Shown here piece by piece: positions 1 to 8,427 of a stretch of DNA of 64,000 bases. The notes under the pieces are model-generated. The model did no database searches and had not been told where the DNA came from. It worked only from the letters and a program-made list of their open reading frames with translations. Positions within the stretch are counted from its first letter, which is position 1. Each line of letters begins with the position of its first letter. The translations under genes were made by a program, and so were the position numbers. This DNA comes from Microvirga solisilvae (GTDB lineage: Bacteria > Pseudomonadota > Alphaproteobacteria > Rhizobiales > Beijerinckiaceae): the NCBI RefSeq assembly GCF_022808595.1, contig NZ_JAKUCN010000004.1:1-64000 (forward strand), in the 5' to 3' direction.

Positions 1-2
1 CC

Positions 3-1061
3 GGCGCCAATCCAAGCCAGCGCATCCTGGTGCTCAAGCAGCCGGTGGGCGTGTGCGCGGCCATCACCCCCTGGAACTTTCCCAATGGCATGATCACCCG
101 GAAAGTGGGCCCGGCGCTGGCGGCCGGCTGCACCATGGTGCTCAAGCCAGCAGCCCAGACCCCGCTCTCGGCGCTGGCGCTGGCGGTGCTGGCCGAGCGG
201 GCGGGCATCCCCAAGGGCGCCTTCTCGGTCATCACCACGAGCGAGGCCAAGCCCATCGGGGAGGAGTTCTGCCGCAACCCGCAGGTGGCCAAGATCACGT
301 TTACCGGCTCGACCAACGTGGGCCGCTGGCTGATGCGCGAGGCGGCAGACGGGATCAAGCGGCTGTCGCTGGAGCTGGGCGGCAATGCGCCGTTCATCGT
401 GTTCGACGATGCCGATCTTGATGCGGCGGTGGAAGGCGCGATGGCCTCGAAGTTCCGCAATGCGGGCCAGACCTGCGTGTGCGCCAACCGGATCTATGTG
501 CAGGAGAGCGTGGCTCAAGCCTTTGCCGAGAAGCTCGCCGCGAAGGCGAGGAGCCTCAAGCTCGGCCGGGGCACGGAGGAGGGCGTTTCCATGGGCCCGC
601 TGATCGACGAGCGCGCGGTGGCGAAGATGGAGGAGCATGTGCAGGACGCGCTGGCCAAGGGCGGGCGGGTGCTGGTGGGCGGTAAGCGCTCGGATCTGGG
701 CGGCACGTTCTTCGAGCCCACCGTGATGACGGGCGTGAACCAGGCGATGAGGGTGACGAAGGAGGAGACGTTCGCGCCGCTGGCGCCGATCATCCCATTC
801 AAGGACGAGGCGGATGTGATCGGGATGGCCAACGACACGGAGTTCGGGCTGGCGTCGTATTTTTATGCCCGTGACATGGCGCGGGTGTTTCGGGTGGCGG
901 AGGCGTTGGAGAGCGGGATGGTGGGCGTGAACACGCCGGCCTTGGCCAACGAGATGGCGCCGTTTGGGGGCATCAAGCAATCGGGGCTGGGCCGCGAGGG
1001 CTCGAAATACGGCATCGAGGGCTTCCTCGAAATCAAATACATCGCTCTCTCAGGCCTCTAA
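3..1061 (+). CDS. gabD: NAD(P)-dependent succinate-semialdehyde dehydrogenase, 5' truncated by window edge
   Basis: C-terminal 352 residues of an aldehyde dehydrogenase; the family is about 480 residues long, so roughly 130 N-terminal residues lie outside the window. Visible hallmarks are PWNFP in the cofactor region, FTGSTNVGR, the general-base glutamate in LELGGNAPF and the catalytic cysteine in GQTCVCANR. The QTCVCANR form of the cysteine motif is typical of GabD-type enzymes, which oxidise succinate semialdehyde to succinate in 4-aminobutyrate breakdown. The frame is open to the first base, so the methionine-like GTG at 30 is internal. Substrate specificity is inferred from the family only. 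It converges on the ABC operon, with a hairpin between them. Confidence 0.85.
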   Translation, partial: GANPSQRILVLKQPVGVCAAITPWNFPNGMITRKVGPALAAGCTMVLKPAAQTPLSALALAVLAERAGIPKGAFSVITTSEAKPIGEEFCRNPQVAKITFTGSTNVGRWLMREAADGIKRLSLELGGNAPFIVFDDADLDAAVEGAMASKFRNAGQTCVCANRIYVQESVAQAFAEKLAAKARSLKLGRGTEEGVSMGPLIDERAVAKMEEHVQDALAKGGRVLVGGKRSDLGGTFFEPTVMTGVNQAMRVTKEETFAPLAPIIPFKDEADVIGMANDTEFGLASYFYARDMARVFRVAEALESGMVGVNTPALANEMAPFGGIKQSGLGREGSKYGIEGFLEIKYIALSGL

Positions 1062-1081
1062 GCCACAGCACAAAACGAACA

Positions 1082-1112
1082 AAGCCGGGCAGCTCAGCCC
1101 GGCTTTTCTTTT
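1082..1112. terminator. Bidirectional rho-independent terminator
   Basis: Perfect 9-bp stem AAGCCGGGC (1082-1090) / GCCCGGCTT (1097-1105) with a 6-base loop, followed on the + strand by TTCTTTT. It lies between convergent genes, so it can end both the gabD transcript and the ABC operon transcript. Confidence 0.8.
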
Positions 1113-1139
1113 CGCGCAGTCCTAATTGATCGAAATCTC

Positions 1140-1949
1140 TTACCGGATACCAGCGCGCATGAAGGATTGAACGAACTGTCTCTGGAAGAGAAGGAAGGCC
1201 AGAAGCAGGGGCGCCATGGTCATGACGGTCGCGGCCGTGATCACTGACCAATCCACGCCCGTTTCAGGAGCGCCGAACACGGCAAGACCCACCGTAAGAG
1301 GACGACTCTCGACGGAGTTGGTGACGATGAGCGGCCAGAGGAAGTTGTTCCAGTGATAGCTCACGGAGACGAGACCGAAGGCGATGTAGGTGGTCTTGCC
1401 GAGCGGCACGAAGACTCGCCATAGCACGCCGAAGGACGATGCGCCTTCCACACGCGCGGCCTCCACGAGTTCGTTCGGCACGCCCTTGAAGGTCTGGCGT
1501 AGCAGAAAGATGCCGAAGGCCGAGGCGATATAGGGCAGGGCGATCGCCGGGATCGTGTCGAGCAGGTTCAATGCGCTGATGACTCGGTAGTTTTCCACGA
1601 TCAGCACATCCGGCATGATCATGAGCTGTACGAGCACAAGTGCGAAGAGAACGTCGCGGCCGAAAAATTTGAACCGCGCAAAGGCATAAGCCGCCAGCGT
1701 AGCAATCACGAGCTGGCATACGAGAACCAGGCTCACCAGCATCAGGGTGTTCAGGTAGTAGCGCGCGAACGGCGCCTGATGCCAAGCCTTGACAAAGTTG
1801 TCGAGTGTCAGCGGCGCGGTCAGATCGAAACGCGTGGCGTATTCTGACGGATGGAATGCGCTCCACAGGCTGTAGGCCAGCGGCAGCAGCCACAGCAGGG
1901 CCAGTACCCAGGCGGCGATGGTTTCGACCGAATGATCTTTCTGTCTCAT
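1140..1949 (-). CDS. Carbohydrate ABC transporter permease (UgpE/MalG type)
   Basis: Inner-membrane permease of 269 residues, normal for the MalG/UgpE group. Several hydrophobic segments are visible and the cytoplasmic EAA loop that docks on the ATPase reads EAARVEGAS at about residues 180-188. It is the last gene of an operon read leftwards and overlaps the upstream permease gene by 4 bases (ATGA), which indicates translational coupling. It pairs with that permease to form the channel. The substrate cannot be read from the sequence; glycerol 3-phosphate (ugp) is one possibility by similarity, and other sugars or sugar phosphates are equally possible. Confidence 0.85.
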   Translation of the reverse strand: MRQKDHSVETIAAWVLALLWLLPLAYSLWSAFHPSEYATRFDLTAPLTLDNFVKAWHQAPFARYYLNTLMLVSLVLVCQLVIATLAAYAFARFKFFGRDVLFALVLVQLMIMPDVLIVENYRVISALNLLDTIPAIALPYIASAFGIFLLRQTFKGVPNELVEAARVEGASSFGVLWRVFVPLGKTTYIAFGLVSVSYHWNNFLWPLIVTNSVESRPLTVGLAVFGAPETGVDWSVITAATVMTMAPLLLAFLLFQRQFVQSFMRAGIR

Positions 1950-2863
1950 TGGTAATGAATCCTGCGGTCGAGATAGACGAACTTGGTCAGTGCCACACCT
2001 GCCAGGATCGCGATCAGCGTCACAGTCAGCGTTGCCGCGTAGGTGGTGTCCTGGAAGGTGAAGGCGACTTCATAGATGTAGTAGAGCAGGAGCGAGCTCG
2101 CGTTATTCGGCCCGCCCTTGGTCATGATGACGAGCTGATCCACGAGCTTGAAGGAATTGATGAGCGCGTTGATCGAGATGAAAAGCGTCGTCGGCATCAG
2201 GAGCGGCAGTGTCACGCGACGGAAGAAGTACCACCGGCTCGCACCTTCAACCTCTGCGGCTTCTTTCAGCTCGGGCGGAATGGTCTGCAAAGCCGCCAGA
2301 TAGAAGATCATGAAGAAGCCAGCCTCCTTCCACACCACCATAACGGCAAGGCACGTCATGACGGTGGAAGGATCGCCGAGCCAATTATTGCTCGCAAAAC
2401 CGAAATTCTTCAGGAATTGATCGAGCAGGCCGTAGCCCGGCGTGTAGAAGAACAGCCAGATATTCGCCACCGCGATCATGGGAAGAACGGTGGGTGTGAA
2501 GAAGGCAAGACGCAGGAAGGAACGGCCTGCGATCTTCTTGTCCACCCACACGGCCATCAGTAGCGCCAGCGCGATGCTGGTCGGGACGGTCGCCAGAGCA
2601 AAGACGATGTTGTTGCGCAGCACCTGCCAGAAAACATCGTCATCCAGCATGTAGGCGTAGTTCTCGAACCCGACGAAATTCGATGTGCCGCCACGGCCGA
2701 GCGAGAAGAAGCTGTGATAGAGCGTCGACAGGATCGGGTAATGGGTGAAGGTACCCAGCAACACGATGGCAGGCAGAAGCAGCAGCCAGGCATTGATGCT
2801 CGTCATCCAATTCCTGCGCTTGGCGGCTCTGGGCTCTGCGGCGCTCATGACGGCTGCAACCAT
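1946..2863 (-). CDS. Carbohydrate ABC transporter permease (UgpA/MalF type)
   Basis: Inner-membrane permease of 305 residues with a charged N-terminus, about six hydrophobic segments and an EAA loop (KEAAEVEGASRW, near residue 210). It is the partner of the downstream UgpE-type permease, with which it overlaps by 4 bases. The binding-protein gene lies 65 bases upstream, separated by a strong hairpin. The MVAAVMSAAEP start leaves room for a later ATG (about residue 6), so the exact start is uncertain by a few codons. Confidence 0.85.
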   Translation of the reverse strand: MVAAVMSAAEPRAAKRRNWMTSINAWLLLLPAIVLLGTFTHYPILSTLYHSFFSLGRGGTSNFVGFENYAYMLDDDVFWQVLRNNIVFALATVPTSIALALLMAVWVDKKIAGRSFLRLAFFTPTVLPMIAVANIWLFFYTPGYGLLDQFLKNFGFASNNWLGDPSTVMTCLAVMVVWKEAGFFMIFYLAALQTIPPELKEAAEVEGASRWYFFRRVTLPLLMPTTLFISINALINSFKLVDQLVIMTKGGPNNASSLLLYYIYEVAFTFQDTTYAATLTVTLIAILAGVALTKFVYLDRRIHYQ

Positions 2864-2890
2864 TGTCGGCTCCTAGTCGGAAGAGGGGAG

Positions 2891-2918
2891 GTGCTGCGGC
2901 AGAGGTCCGCCGCAGCAC
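2891..2918 (-). other. Intercistronic hairpin behind the binding-protein gene
   Basis: Perfect 10-bp inverted repeat GTGCTGCGGC (2891-2900) / GCCGCAGCAC (2909-2918) with an 8-base loop, just after the binding-protein stop codon and before the permease genes. No U-tract follows on the minus strand. Such stems often stabilise the upstream binding-protein mRNA or partly attenuate the permease genes; that role is inferred. Confidence 0.6.
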
Positions 2919-2928
2919 TTGAGCAACA

Positions 2929-4209
2929 TTACTTGTAGCGGCTGAGGATGCGCTCAGACTGCTTCTGCGCGCTCTCGAGAGCTTCCTGCGGGGTCTGCGT
3001 GCCGGTGACGGCTGCCTGAACCGCATCGTTCATGATCTTGTAGATGCGGCCGTTCTCGTGAACCGAGAGTTCGGCGACGGCATGCTGCAGCTGGTCGCGT
3101 GCGACGACGGCCTGCGGGAAGTCCTTGACGTAGTTCTTCATGACTTCCGTTTCGTAGGCGGCAGGCGTCACGGCGACATAGCCGGTCTTGATGCTCCACT
3201 CGGCGGCGCGCTCGGGAGCCGTCATCCACTGGATGAACTTCGCGGCTGCCTTTTGCTGCTCAGGAGAGGCGCTCTTGAACACATAGAAGTTGCCGCCACC
3301 GGTCGGCGAACCACGGCGCTCCTTGGCTGGCAGCATGGCGACGCCGAAGTTGAACTTCGCGCCTTCCTTCACTGCGGTCAGGTTACCGGTGGTGTGCCAC
3401 ATCATGGCCGTCTTGCCTTCGAGGAAGTCCGTGCGCAGAGTGCCCCATTCCACGGCGCCCTTCGGCATCACGCCGTCCTTGGCGGCGAGATCGACCCAGT
3501 ACTGCAGGGCTTCAACAGTCTTCGGTGCGTTGAAGGAGACCTGAGTGCCGGCCTCGTTCATGAGCTTCTGACCGTTCTCGATGGCGAGGGCTTGAAGCAT
3601 CCAGTAGCCGTAGCCGGTGGAGGGAATTTCCACGCCCCAGCGGGTCACGTTGCCGGAAGCGTCCTTCTTCACGAGCTTCTTCGACATCTCGGCCATCTCA
3701 GCCCAGGTTGTCGGCGGCTTCTCGGGGTCGAGGCCTGCTTCCTTGAAAGCGTCCTTGTTGTAGTAGAGGACGATGGTAGAACGCTGGAACGGGATGCTCC
3801 AGGTCTTGCCCTCCACACGGCCGTTTTCCATGAAGGCCGGATAGAAGCTGTCGAGCCACTTCTTGTCTACACCCTCGATCTGATCGATCGGCACGATGGC
3901 CTGCTCGTCCATGAGCGTGAAGAGGTCCGTGGAGAACAGCACCGAGAGCTGCGGGGGCTGACCACCCTTCATGGCGGTCATCGCCTTGGTCATCGTGTCG
4001 GTGTAGTTGCCCGAATAAACGGACTCGACCTTGATGTCCGGGTTCTCTTTCTGGAAGCCCTGGACCATGTCGTCGATGATCTTCGTGACAGGTCCGCCGA
4101 CGGCGACGGGGTAATACATAGTCAGGTTGACCGCATGGGCCACGGTGGCGCTCAGGCTTGCCGCCGTCATGAGGCCTGCCGTGAGCAGGGCTTTGGTTTT
4201 GAACTTCAT
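2929..4209 (-). CDS. Extracellular solute-binding protein, family 1 (sugar ABC transporter)
   Basis: Periplasmic binding protein of 426 residues. The N-terminus has a lysine-rich start, a hydrophobic core and a likely signal peptidase site after AHA (about residue 26). The mature part has the family 1 layout, with PVAVGGPVTKIIDDMVQGF near the start and a GGGNFYVFKSA segment later. It delivers ligand to the two permeases encoded downstream. The neighbourhood (HAD phosphatase, UgpC-like ATPase) suggests a sugar, sugar phosphate or glycerol-phosphate-type ligand; the actual ligand is unknown. It sits third in the operon, after the HAD and ATPase genes. Confidence 0.85.
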   Translation of the reverse strand: MKFKTKALLTAGLMTAASLSATVAHAVNLTMYYPVAVGGPVTKIIDDMVQGFQKENPDIKVESVYSGNYTDTMTKAMTAMKGGQPPQLSVLFSTDLFTLMDEQAIVPIDQIEGVDKKWLDSFYPAFMENGRVEGKTWSIPFQRSTIVLYYNKDAFKEAGLDPEKPPTTWAEMAEMSKKLVKKDASGNVTRWGVEIPSTGYGYWMLQALAIENGQKLMNEAGTQVSFNAPKTVEALQYWVDLAAKDGVMPKGAVEWGTLRTDFLEGKTAMMWHTTGNLTAVKEGAKFNFGVAMLPAKERRGSPTGGGNFYVFKSASPEQQKAAAKFIQWMTAPERAAEWSIKTGYVAVTPAAYETEVMKNYVKDFPQAVVARDQLQHAVAELSVHENGRIYKIMNDAVQAAVTGTQTPQEALESAQKQSERILSRYK

Positions 4210-4288
4210 TGTCCTCCCCCTCGGGGTTTATGGAAGCCACACGCTTGCGACCTTGGCGAGCCGCGAGCGTCCTTTCAGAGGATGAGCC

Positions 4289-5290
4289 TCACGCGTGCGA
4301 TGCAGTGCCCGCGCGACGCTTTCCGCTGTCCCTGTCAAACAGATGTATATGACGGTTTTGCCACTCCAGCGAGACTTGTGCACCGGTCGGTAGCGAGCAG
4401 TAACCGGTCTGGCGAACGGAGACGTTCTCGCCTTTCACGTCGCACAGGACGATGCTGTCGGCCCCGAGATACTCGACGGCTTTGACGGTAGCCGGAACGC
4501 CGTTGCCTTCAACGATCGACACATGCTCCGGCCTCACGCCTAGCATGGCGTTGTCCTGCCAGGAAATGATGTTCATGGGCGGCGTGCCGATGAAGCGTGC
4601 CGTGAAATCGCTCGCGGGCTCATTGTAAAGCTCATGCGGGGCGCCGTTCTGCTCGATATGACCGTCGCGCATGAGAATAACGCGATCCGCCATGGTCATG
4701 GCTTCGGTCTGATCGTGCGTGACATAGACCATGGTCATGCCAAGGCGCTGCTGCAGGCTGCGGATTTCCGTGCGCATTTCATGGCGGAGCTTTGCGTCGA
4801 GGTTCGATAACGGCTCGTCCATGAGACAGACAGGCGCTTCGGCAATAATGGCGCGACCCAGCGCGACGCGCTGGCGCTGGCCGCCGGAGAGCTGGCTCGG
4901 CTTGCGCTCGAGCAGATGGCTCAGGCCCACGATATCCGCCACTTTCTTCAGGCGCTCGTCACGCTCGGCGCGTCCGACGCCACGGACCTTCAGGCCGAAG
5001 ACGATATTTTCAGCAACGTTCAGGTGCGGAAACAGCGCGTAAGACTGGAACACCATGGAGATGTGGCGCTGCGCGGGCGAGAGATGCGTGACCTCCCGCC
5101 CGCCGATGGTGATCGTGCCTGAGTCGACTTCTTCGAGACCTGCGATCAGCCGCAAGGTTGTCGACTTGCCACAGCCGGAGGGGCCGAGCAGGACGAGAAG
5201 CGTGCCCGCATCGGCCTTGAAGCTGATATTGTTGACGCCGCCGACGCCACCCCATGTTTTCGATACTGCGTTGACGACAATCTCGGACAT
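4289..5290 (-). CDS. Sugar ABC transporter ATP-binding protein (UgpC/MalK type)
   Basis: Cytoplasmic ATPase of 333 residues that powers the importer. Walker A GPSGCGKST is at about 36-44, the signature LSGGQ at about 134-138, Walker B CLMDEP at about 155-160 and the switch histidine in VTHD near 192. A C-terminal regulatory (TOBE-type) region follows from about residue 235, as in MalK/UgpC; at 333 residues it is slightly short for that group. It lies 24 bases downstream of the HAD gene and 79 bases upstream of the binding-protein gene on the same strand. Confidence 0.88.
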   Translation of the reverse strand: MSEIVVNAVSKTWGGVGGVNNISFKADAGTLLVLLGPSGCGKSTTLRLIAGLEEVDSGTITIGGREVTHLSPAQRHISMVFQSYALFPHLNVAENIVFGLKVRGVGRAERDERLKKVADIVGLSHLLERKPSQLSGGQRQRVALGRAIIAEAPVCLMDEPLSNLDAKLRHEMRTEIRSLQQRLGMTMVYVTHDQTEAMTMADRVILMRDGHIEQNGAPHELYNEPASDFTARFIGTPPMNIISWQDNAMLGVRPEHVSIVEGNGVPATVKAVEYLGADSIVLCDVKGENVSVRQTGYCSLPTGAQVSLEWQNRHIHLFDRDSGKRRAGTASHA

Positions 5291-5314
5291 GAGAACGATC
5301 CTTGGCGTTGGAGA

Positions 5315-6124
5315 TCAGACGGCCTGACGGCGTTTTGCGTTGAGGAGGAGCTCGGCCAGCTCGGCAAAGCCGTCACCGGAATGGCCCTTGGCGATATAGG
5401 CCGGCTTGTTCTTCAGCCGGTGCTCGAAAGCGTGAATGTTGGCGACGCCGACGCTGAGTGGGAAGGCCTCGAACATCGGCTCATCATTCGGCGAGTCGCC
5501 CGCATAGATCACGGATTTCTTCGCCTCTTCCCAATCCATGCCGAACGCATCGGCCAGAAATGTCTTGGCCATGCTGAGCTTGTTGTAGTCGCCGAACCAG
5601 CCGTTCACATGGATGGAGCTGACCTTTGCCTGCGCCCCGTGGCGTTCGAAGATCGCGACAATTCTGTCGACTTCGGATTCCGGCAGCGCAGGAACGTCCT
5701 CGCAGAAATCGATGGCAAGGTCGGCGAGACGATAAGCCTGATCGCTGGCGAGCGCTGAACCGGGAACAGATTCGAGCACTTCCTTCTCGATGGCATCGAG
5801 CTTGGCGCGGTTCTTCTTCAGGTCTTCAGGACTGGCCCAGAAATGCTGGTCCATCTTTTTCCGCTGGCGGTCGTAGCGGAGATAGAAGGCGCCATTCTCG
5901 CCCACGATACCATCCACCGGCCACATACGGGCGATGTGATCGCACCACCCGGCCGGGCGACCGGTGACGGGAACGACCAGGAAGCCTGCACGCTGCAAAT
6001 TTTCCAGGGCGGCATAGGCCGAGGCCGTAAGCATGCCTTCCGTCGTAATGGTGTCGTCGATGTCGGTAAGGATGACGCGCACGGACCGCGCCTTTTCCAG
6101 CGGAAGCTGAGAAAGGGGGATCAT
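5315..6124 (-). CDS. HAD-IIB family sugar-phosphate phosphatase
   Basis: Protein of 269 residues of the Cof/sucrose-phosphatase/mannosyl-phosphoglycerate-phosphatase class. Motif I is DIDDTIT (Asp21 nucleophile, Asp23 acid/base), motif II is VTGRPAG, the motif III lysine is in NKLSMAK and motif IV is GDSPNDEPMF; an inserted type IIB cap lies between II and III. I start at ATG 6124 because GGGAGGAG sits four bases before it; an upstream in-frame start at 6202 has no such site. It is the first gene of the ABC operon, the slot that ugpQ-type enzymes take in some ugp operons, so it probably dephosphorylates the imported compound or a derivative. Substrate unknown. Confidence 0.8.
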   Translation of the reverse strand: MIPLSQLPLEKARSVRVILTDIDDTITTEGMLTASAYAALENLQRAGFLVVPVTGRPAGWCDHIARMWPVDGIVGENGAFYLRYDRQRKKMDQHFWASPEDLKKNRAKLDAIEKEVLESVPGSALASDQAYRLADLAIDFCEDVPALPESEVDRIVAIFERHGAQAKVSSIHVNGWFGDYNKLSMAKTFLADAFGMDWEEAKKSVIYAGDSPNDEPMFEAFPLSVGVANIHAFEHRLKNKPAYIAKGHSGDGFAELAELLLNAKRRQAV

Positions 6125-6324
6125 GCTGCTCCTCCCATAGAGGTGGAGCTGCAGGGTTGCAGGGCGCTTTCGTGCATAAGCAGGCGTTTCCTTCTGCGGC
6201 ACTCATCGGTGCCTTATGTAAAACCTAGATGACGGAATTTGGAGCTTCAATCATACTTCTGTGGAATGTTCCAACTTTTTTGACCAGGTTACGCTATTCT
6301 CGGTTGTGCATGGAGGCTTGAAGC
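6125..6324. promoter_or_regulatory. Divergent promoter region between the ABC operon and deoR-type gene
   Basis: About 200 bases between two divergent transcription units. It contains a perfect short palindrome TGGAATGTTCCA (6262-6273) that could be the operator for the adjacent DeoR-type repressor. No confident -35/-10 pair was identified. Control of both units from here is inferred from gene order. Confidence 0.4.
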
Positions 6325-7134
6325 GTGTCCTTCCCAGAAGGCAAGAAGGCTGTGCGCCAGCGCCTGATCGTGGCTGAGCTGGGCCTGAGCCCGGCCGTGC
6401 GAACCTCCGACCTTGCACGACGGCTCGGCGTCTCTGCGGAGACGGTGCGGCGCGATATCGAAGAACTGACCCAGCGCGGGCTGGTGAGCCGCACCTATGG
6501 CGGCGCGGCCGGGCGACAGCTGGGCCTTCAGCCCGAATTCCAGGACCGGAACACCCTTGCCGTCGAAGAACGAGAGGCCATTGCCCAGATCGCCGTCAAA
6601 CTGGTCCAGCCGGGTGATGTGATCATGATCGACTCAGGATCCACCACGGCGCGGTTCGCCCAGATTTTGGCCGAGAGGGCAGAACGAATCACGGTGATCA
6701 CGAATTGCTTCGCGGTTGCCAGCGCTCTTGTATCGCAGAACAGCGTCAGGGTTCTTTTCTGCCCGGGCGATTTCTCGGCCCGTGAGCGAGGCGTCTATGG
6801 TTCGGAAACCAACGCCTTTCTCCGACGCTTCAATGCAGATATCGCCTTCATCGGTGCGAGCGGTCTCACCCTCGAAGGGCCGAACGATGTGGAAACCCAG
6901 GCGTGCTGGGTGAAAAGAACCATGATCGAGCGGGCGGAGCGCAGCGTCCTCCTCCTCGATTCCGCGAAGTTCAACCGCCGCCATCTCGAACTCGTCTGTT
7001 CCATGGCAGAATTGTCAGACATCATCACGGATCACGTGCCGGATGGGGCTCTGGTCGACAGGATCGCAGCCAGCAATGTGGCTCTGCATGTTGCAGAGCA
7101 GGGTGATAAGCCGCGCGTTCTTGCAACGGCTTAG
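6325..7134 (+). CDS. DeoR/GlpR family transcriptional regulator
   Basis: Regulator of 269 residues. The N-terminal helix-turn-helix includes RTSDLARRLGVSAETVRRD (about 26-44) followed by the typical SRTYGGA. The C-terminal domain has the DeoR sensor features, with IDSGSTTARFAQ and FIGASGL, which bind a phosphorylated sugar in known members. The start is GTG at 6325: GGAGG at 6312-6316 is 8 bases upstream and the nearer upstream ATG at 6310 runs into a stop. It is divergent from the HAD/ABC operon and lies 42 bases before a glycerate kinase gene, so it probably represses both in the absence of a sugar-phosphate effector. Confidence 0.88.
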   Translation: MSFPEGKKAVRQRLIVAELGLSPAVRTSDLARRLGVSAETVRRDIEELTQRGLVSRTYGGAAGRQLGLQPEFQDRNTLAVEEREAIAQIAVKLVQPGDVIMIDSGSTTARFAQILAERAERITVITNCFAVASALVSQNSVRVLFCPGDFSARERGVYGSETNAFLRRFNADIAFIGASGLTLEGPNDVETQACWVKRTMIERAERSVLLLDSAKFNRRHLELVCSMAELSDIITDHVPDGALVDRIAASNVALHVAEQGDKPRVLATA

Positions 7135-7176
7135 ACAGGCTCTTCACGTCAGGAATTTATCGCGTAAGCTCACGGC

Positions 7177-8427
7177 ATGACAGATGATGCAGCAATCCTC
7201 CGTGCCTTGTTCGACGCTGCCTTGAAGGTCGCTCTGCCTGACGGGAAATTCGAGACCTGTTTGCCGCCCAAGCCGAAGGGGCGGACGATCGTTCTCGGTG
7301 CCGGCAAGGCTTCGGCACGCATGGCGGCGGCTTTCGAGCAGGCCTGGGCGAAAGAAGGCGGCACCTGCGAGGGGCTTGTCGTCACCCGATATGGTCATGC
7401 TGTTACTGTGCAATCCATTGAAATCGTGGAGGCCTCTCACCCTGTTCCCGACGAGGCCGGATTGAACGCGGCCAAACGTATTCTGGCACTCGCTCATGAA
7501 GCAGGCCCCGACGATCTCGTCGTTTGCTTGATCTCAGGCGGGGCCTCGGCGCTTCTCTCGCTTCCCGCTGCAGGCATCACATTCGCAGACAAGCAGGCAG
7601 TGAACCGTGCTCTTCTGAAATCAGGCGCCCCCATCGGCGAGATGAATCTCGTCCGCAAGTCGCTCTCCGCTATCAAGGGCGGCAGGCTGGCCGCAGCTGT
7701 CGCTCCGGCGCAGCTCGTTACCTATTTGATATCCGATGTTCCAGGAGACGATCCATCCAGCATAGGATCCGGGCCAACAATTCCCGAGCGTATCGACCCG
7801 GAGACCGCTTTATCGATCCTCGGAAAATATAGCATCGAGGTTTCTCCCCATGTGGTTCAGGCCATGCGCGTCAACATCGTTGAGAGTTCGGCAGCAGGGG
7901 GAGAGATGCATATGCTCGCAACGCCCAAGATGGCTCTTGACGCGGCGGCAGACAAAGCACGCGAATTTGGCCTGACACCCTTGATCCTCGGGGATGCGAT
8001 TGAAGGGGAGGCGCGTGAAGTTGCGCGCGTGATGGCTGGAATTGCGCGATCCGCAAATACACATGGAATGCCTGTTGCTGTTCCATGCGTGCTACTCTCA
8101 GGCGGTGAGACGACGGTGACCGTTCGCGGCCAGGGCCGTGGTGGTCGTAATGCGGAGTTCCTGCTGGCCCTGGCTTTGTCGTTGCGCGGCGCGAAGGGCA
8201 TGTCCGCTCTTGCCTGCGATACGGATGGAATCGATGGATCGGAAAACAATGCCGGGGCATGGTTTGATCAATCCATTTTCGCAGCTGCAGACGCGAAAGG
8301 GCTGAACCTTTCGGAATATCTCGCCAGCAACGATGCCTACAGTGCTTTCGCGCAGATCGACAGATTGATCGTAACGGGGCCGACCCTAACGAACGTGAAT
8401 GACTTTCGCGCTATTCTCATCCGTTAA
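7177..8427 (+). CDS. Glycerate 2-kinase (DUF4147/MOFRL family)
   Basis: Protein of 416 residues with an N-terminal DUF4147 domain and a C-terminal MOFRL domain. Visible motifs are VLGAGKASARMA (about 32-43), the glycine-rich CLISGGASALL (about 117-127), ISDVPGDDP and the MOFRL stretch GRGGRNAEFLLALA. Characterised members convert D-glycerate to 2-phosphoglycerate; older annotations call the family hydroxypyruvate reductase (TtuD). It follows the DeoR-type gene by 42 bases. This suggests that catabolism of the imported compound ends in glycerate, although no glycerate-producing enzyme is in the window. Its stop overlaps that of the convergent histidine kinase gene. Confidence 0.88.
   Translation: MTDDAAILRALFDAALKVALPDGKFETCLPPKPKGRTIVLGAGKASARMAAAFEQAWAKEGGTCEGLVVTRYGHAVTVQSIEIVEASHPVPDEAGLNAAKRILALAHEAGPDDLVVCLISGGASALLSLPAAGITFADKQAVNRALLKSGAPIGEMNLVRKSLSAIKGGRLAAAVAPAQLVTYLISDVPGDDPSSIGSGPTIPERIDPETALSILGKYSIEVSPHVVQAMRVNIVESSAAGGEMHMLATPKMALDAAADKAREFGLTPLILGDAIEGEAREVARVMAGIARSANTHGMPVAVPCVLLSGGETTVTVRGQGRGGRNAEFLLALALSLRGAKGMSALACDTDGIDGSENNAGAWFDQSIFAAADAKGLNLSEYLASNDAYSAFAQIDRLIVTGPTLTNVNDFRAILIR

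Noticed and set aside
3058-4485. Open frame of 475 codons on the plus strand over the sugar-binding protein gene
   Set aside because: Antisense to a well-supported binding-protein gene; its product has biased composition and no recognisable domain.
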